A stretch of 64,000 bases of DNA from Aralia elata (lineage: Eukaryota; Streptophyta; Magnoliopsida; Apiales; Araliaceae), in contig CM068382.1 in NCBI GenBank assembly GCA_034770075.1, positions 10,434,685 to 10,498,684 on the forward strand, read 5' to 3'. Numbering within the stretch: position 1 is the first letter of the stretch; each line of letters starts with the position of its first letter. Shown piece after piece: positions 59,203 to 64,000 of the stretch. The translations under genes and the position numbers were made by a program. The notes beneath the pieces are model-generated. The model ran no database searches, was not told the origin of the DNA, and was given only the letters and a program-made list of their open reading frames with translations.

Positions 59203-60249
59203 TAGCAAGTGATAGTACTAGCGCATTGTGTTTATCAACCAACAGAAAAGTTGGCAGCATGAATTTGGAGGGCTTCCTTTTGTTTTGCGAGCATGAGTAG
59301 TATTAATGTTAATTGTCCCTAGCTAGCTTTAGTAAAGTCACTCTATTATTTTGGCTTGGGTGTGACATATCATATCCTTATCATACTCCTTAACTATTTT
59401 TTCTTTTAATCGGAAAATAAAAGTTAGACTAAGACTATGATAAGCATATTGAAAGGAGTTTCTCATGAGTGCAACTTTTTGATATTTCATTGGTTTAATT
59501 GTACTATTATATGAAGTTGTGATATGGTTGCATTGATTGGCATTTCAAAAATATTAGACATTCTAGGTATAATGAAAAAATTAATTATCATCCTTTTAAA
59601 TCTGTGAAAATAGGTTAATTAGCGGAAAGTTGTAATTAATTCTATTCTTTAATACATAAGAGAAAAATACCTAAATATATAGAAAATTAATAACAATGTG
59701 TACTTTGTGTTGGAGTCCATGATGAACGTAGCGGAATTAAAATCTGGATGAACAAGATACCACTCCCTTGATGTCCTAGATGTTGACTCGATGAGAAATC
59801 TCAATATTATGCGTGTGTAGGATCAAGGAAGATGATTTAATTCTTATTTATAATAATTCTGATTAGTAACTCTAGTGACCCTACTCATCACAAGCTCAAA
59901 AGGGTACTTAAATAACCTACACTAGTCAGCCCATATTAGACTTAATTAGAATCCATATGTCACACTTAATTAGACCAATCAATTAGTCTGATTTAATATA
60001 TACAATTAATATTATCCCACAAAATATTTTTATATAAAATAATATTACATAGTAGTTAATCATGTCTCAAAAAAAATCTACGGAAAGAGTCTCATTTTTC
60101 TTAATGGCGATATAAAATTACACAATATTTGCATGCATGTTTAATATCGCAATTCATTACAACTATTTAACTAAACACTTTAAGATTAGAAAAATAACTT
60201 TGTTTATAAATTTTGCAAATTGATCTCCTTTTGTGAAACATAGGTAATA
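59203..60249. other. Spacer with a possible LTR-like fragment
   Basis: Mostly AT-rich. From about 59710, TGTTGGAGTCCATGATGAAC plus GTAGCGGAA and about 250 bp beyond are less AT-rich and look like a piece of a retroelement LTR. No partner or coding region is seen. Confidence 0.3.
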
Positions 60250-60508
60250 CTCCCTTCGTCCCAAATTAATTGTTCAGTTTTGACTTTTTAAAGTTAAATT
60301 GACCATTTTTAAAACTAATCTTTTTTACTATTTTTGCTAAAATATAGGTGAAGAGATTATAACTAAAAGAAAGTATATACAATTTATTACTAACCCCAAT
60401 TTTTATAATTTTAGAAATATATTTATATATGCTTAATTATTAATTTTAAAAATAGTCAATTTGACTTAAAAAAGTCAAAACTGAACAATTAATTTGAGAA
60501 GGAGGGAG
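60250..60508. mobile_element. Stowaway-like MITE, 259 bp, family copy 2
   Basis: The element begins CTCCCTTCGTCCCAAATTAA plus TTG and ends CAATTAATTTGAGAAGGAGG plus GAG, with TA on both sides. The interior AAAGAAAGTATATACAATTT plus ATTACTAA matches the MITE at 50744-51004. Confidence 0.88.
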
Positions 60509-61530
60509 TAATAGTTTTTGGGAGTAGTTGTTTAATTTGATAAATCTGCCCACTTCACTTATTTTGAATTACACGATCTGATAGAATGTCGTATCATTGA
60601 GAATTATACAATCAAGACTTTATTCTCTCTCTCTCTACATATATATATATATATAATTTTTTTTTTTGAGAATTATACAATCAAGAGTACTTTATTCTCT
60701 CTCTCTATATATATTTTTTGGGAGGGGGGGGGGTGGGTATTCTAAGTACATTTAGGATTTGAGTGTGTTTCATAAGTTGCTCTGTAGTGATTGAATCTTG
60801 AGGTTTTTCATCATTTATACGTTAATATATGTATTAGATGTTGTATAAAGTGCATTTGCATAAGGTGAAATGAAGGGATGATAACTTTATTATGAATTTT
60901 ATATGGAGTTTAAAAAAGTTGAATTTACACAGTATAAAATTACATTTTACGGACATTCAATGGCATTGACAGATAATGCAAGTCAGTGCTAAATAAATGC
61001 AACTCTTTATTATAAAATATTTCATAAAAAATGACATTATTTTTTATAGTTAAAACTGCAACAACAAAAAAATATCATGTCAACCAAATGTGTTTGTTTT
61101 ATTTTTATTATTATTGAAACAAATGTGTTAACATAACTTTTTTTTCCTTTTTTTCTTTTTTAAAAAAAAACACATAATAGAAACATGATAGTGATTTTCT
61201 TTTGAAAACTAAAAATAAAAATAAAACATTACCAAATGAGCTCTTAAAGTTTATAAATGTTGCAAATTGATATTCTTTTGTGGAAGATCAGATAGAATTA
61301 AGAATTCCTCTATTACACATATCTTTTAATTTATCTCAATAGACATTTAGTGACAGAAAAATAGCTTTTAGTGATACAATTGTTTGGGACGAATTTTATT
61401 GTGTCTCTAATTGTTTGTGACGAATTTTATTTATGTTATTGAATGTGAGTTACAAGAAACTGAAATTTAAGTGTATTTGAGAAGATTCTAATCCGAAGAG
61501 GTAATAACTCTTGAGACTAGTTGTTTAATT
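60509..61530. other. AT-rich spacer, partly duplicated
   Basis: Bases near 60525-60560 (GTTTAATTTGATAAATCTGC) recur at 61958 onward, and TGCAAATTGAT.TCCTTTTGT near 60220 recurs near 61262, indicating an old duplication. GAGAATTATACAATCAAGA is repeated near 60598 and 60668. A G-run lies at 60726-60735. Confidence 0.5.
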
Positions 61531-61957
61531 CAAGGTTTTAAAAATCAGACCGGACCGGCGGTCGGACCGGTAAAAACCGAAACCGGTCTGCCTTCCCGTC
61601 CGGTTTGGCCCAGAGAACCGCTTTTGGTCAAACCCCGGGTTGGCCCGCTGACCACCGGTGGTCCAACCGGTAAACCCGGTTAATTGACTCGGTTGACCCG
61701 ATTTTTAATTTTTAATTTTTTTTTACAAAAAAAATTTAATATTAAAATTAACCACTTTTATTAATATTATAATTCATCTTTATTATGTTTTAGTTCATAA
61801 AAATGAGATTAAATTTTTTATTAATTACTAATAATATATATTTTTATATATTAATGATGTCACCTGTTCAATAACGGTCCGACCACTGGTTGGACCAGTA
61901 ATCCACTCACCCGGTACTTTTTCCGATTTGATAACCGATCCAGGTTTGAGAACACTG
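61531..61957. mobile_element. 427 bp hAT-type non-autonomous element
   Basis: The 8 bp GTTTAATT flanks the element at 61523-61530 and 61958-61965. The ends CAAGGTTTTAAAAA and TTTGAGAACACTG are imperfect inverted repeats beginning CA. The left 150 bp are rich in CCGG words (GACCGGACCGGCGGTCGGAC), and the right end has GGTCCGACCACTGGTTGGAC. The 8 bp duplication fits the hAT superfamily. No transposase is present. Confidence 0.8.
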
Positions 61958-61965
61958 GTTTAATT

Positions 61966-62593
61966 TGATAAATCTGCCCACTACACAAATTTGAATGGGG
62001 GCAGTCTAAGATTTCTGTTAAACATGTGGGATCTGCTTATATGAAGTCTTAATCATCACAAGGACCTTCTAAATTGACCCACTAAATCATTTTATTTTTT
62101 ATTTATTTTTTCCTTCTATTTTTTGTTAGTCATTTTCAACAACCAATTAATTAAGTTTAAGGAGTAGTCGAAATATAAGTAGTGGACCCTAATGCTTTTG
62201 TTTGTGTTTGAGCTCAATCAAGATTGTGTCAACTCATGTTATGCTTGTCCTACCTCTCTTGCCAATATCCCTTATCCCTTCACCCCTTCGTTTCTGAGAT
62301 TCCATTTGTCTAGTCTAGGGAAGAAATTGCAAAACAGAAACACATTTATCTTAATTAATTAATGTTTTTCTCATTTATTTACTGCTCTTTTTTTCTGTTT
62401 TAAAAGTGAAAAGTACTTTTTTTCCTTTATTTTTTTTATCTTATCCCTTTCTATCTTAATTTTAGTGTTTGGAGGTTGATTGATATCAATTCATTGTAGA
62501 CCCCACGAGAAACATAAAATTCTTTAATTTTTGATTGAATAATTTCTCCATTTAAAAACGCTATATTAAAAGAGAAATGAATGTATGACAAAA
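61966..62593. other. AT-rich spacer, nothing recognised
   Basis: Includes T-rich tracts and a CT-rich stretch (CCTACCTCTCTTGCC) near 62250. No frame, element or RNA gene is supported. Confidence 0.4.
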
Positions 62594-62594
62594 A

Positions 62595-62840
62595 TAATAC
62601 CCCTTTAATTCAAGTTATAAATCATTATTGACTTTTTGAAAGTCAGTTCTGAATAATTTTTAAATTTACGATTGATATGATTTATTTAAAATTATAATGA
62701 GTAACACTTTTTAAATAGTTTAATATCCTCATCGTGTATTGACTAAAATTAAATAAATTTATATAATTTTGAATTAAAAAAATCTCAAATTAACTTTTAA
62801 AAAGTCAAGAATAGTCTTATATTTTGGAATAGAAGGAATA
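62595..62840. mobile_element. Stowaway-like MITE
   Basis: TAATACCCCTTTAATTCAAG plus TTATAAATCATTATTGAC at the left is mirrored by GTCAAGAATAGTCTTATATT plus TTGGAATAGAAGGAAT at the right. Confidence 0.6.
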
Positions 62841-63800
62841 ATTAGCAATCTTGAATTTTTTCCATACATAATTATAAAAAAAATATAAAAAAAGTACAAT
62901 TATATACCCATAAAGTATAACTTTCAAAGTAGAATTATTAATTATTTCTGCTAAATTTTTTGAATTCCCTAGACCATACTCAAATGTAACTAAAACATAC
63001 ATAAAAAGAAAAAGTAAAAAAAAAAGGGTTAAAAAATAAACTGAGAAAATACTCCTATATTTTGTCGATGTATATGCAGAATAGGAAAGGATACCAGCTT
63101 TTTTTCTAATGCTCGTGCGCTGCCTCAGTCAATCAGCATGTAAATTGTAAGGTAAAAGTAGTGGCATGTTCGTAAATCTCAAAACTATCACGAGGGCCAT
63201 TTCGGAAGTCAATAATTTCATTGGGAATTAGGATCTTATTAATTACATATATCTGATTTCTCCCTATACATATATAGTGACCTAAATATTACAACTAACA
63301 ACAAAATAAAATTTATCGCGTCGTTTAATGTAATATATGTATCATTCAATGTGTATTCGAAAAAATTGGAGAATATTTATAGCGGAGGAAAATTCTTTCA
63401 TTACATTTATTCTTTAATTTTTTTCAATCCATATTTAACGATACAAATATAATTTTTACCGATAATATTAACGACAAATTTATTATATTGTTAATTATAT
63501 ATGATAAATTTTATTATATCGTTAAATGCATCGTGTAATGTGTAATAAAAGAATTAGATAATAGATATAATGAAAGATGTCCTAATTTTATAAAATGATG
63601 TGTCAAATGATGTTATAATAACAAAAGATGATTAAAAATTAAATAAAAAATAATGTGTTAAGTTATAATTAATTAATATTTTATTATAAATGAGTGAATT
63701 CAATTATTATAATTAAGATTATAATTAATCAGTATCATATATATTATTTTATATCTTATTTTTGTATAAATTATACTCAGTCTTTTATTATTAAAATATT
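62841..63800. other. AT-rich spacer, nothing recognised
   Basis: A small GC-richer patch at 63110-63215 (CTCGTGCGCTGCCTCAGTCA) stands out but contains no supported gene. From 63370 to 63540 there are repeated ATATCGTTAA-type words. Confidence 0.35.
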
Positions 63801-64000
63801 ATGGTAAATATAAATCGTAAAGGGAGGGAGGAATGTATGGTGGGTCAGCGCCAAATAAGGCGCAGGCCTCCCGATAGTATCAATATATGCGCAACACTCC
63901 ACCCGAAAATATACCGCGTGAGATTCAAAGCTCTGAATTTCTGCAAAAGTGCAAATAGAAGCTGGCGAGTGAGAGATGGGTGGGAGTGGGTTTAGCTTCA
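63801..64000. other. GC-richer window edge, possibly near a gene
   Basis: Base composition rises sharply (GGCGCAGGCCTCCCGATAGT, ACCGCGTGAG). A 64-codon plus-strand frame exists but shows no motif. It may be a 5' UTR or first exon of a gene to the right; the window ends too soon to tell. Confidence 0.3.

Overview
This is a stretch of nuclear genome from a flowering plant, most likely a eudicot. The evidence is spliced genes with GT-AG introns, an MLO-family gene, plant-type LINE, SINE and Stowaway-like elements, and a very AT-rich background. I cannot name the species. Genes are few, and most of the window is repeat.

Left part (1-8.5 kb). A decayed LINE reverse transcriptase lies on the minus strand at 167-1446. 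Next to it are two GC-richer, minus-strand first exons (2650-2816 and 2908-3116) that look like alternative starts of one gene, probably a TBC/Rab-GAP gene continuing off the left edge. Then come AT-rich spacer, candidate MITEs, and a stray copy of the MLO promoter region (6.88-7.26 kb).

Middle (8.57-38.13 kb). Four tandem copies of a roughly 1.4-1.7 kb unit (8573-14644) abut, with no spacer, a roughly 23.5 kb array of degenerate 25-28 bp monomers (14645-38130). The array has a strong purine/pyrimidine strand bias and several layers of larger duplication. I see no coding capacity in either array. This is the least explained part of the window.

Right of the array (38.1-45 kb). A Stowaway-like MITE is followed by a broken mitochondrial-type ClpP gene end on the minus strand, carrying a 20 bp perfect inverted repeat. 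Further on are an orphan 5' exon on the minus strand with a triplicated upstream region, and a partial copy of the MLO 5' region that has lost exons 1 and 2 and received a tRNA-derived SINE.

MLO gene (45124-53230, plus strand). Fifteen exons join without any frame break into 577 residues. The protein has seven membrane segments, the four conserved cysteines, a calmodulin-binding helix, and an unusual acidic repeat in the first extracellular loop. Its introns hold several MITEs.

Right part (53.2-64 kb). This is AT-rich spacer with microsatellites, MITEs, a foldback element with GCGACGGA motifs, and a 427 bp hAT-type element with an 8 bp target duplication. No convincing gene was found here. 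The last 200 bases are GC-richer and may be the edge of another gene.
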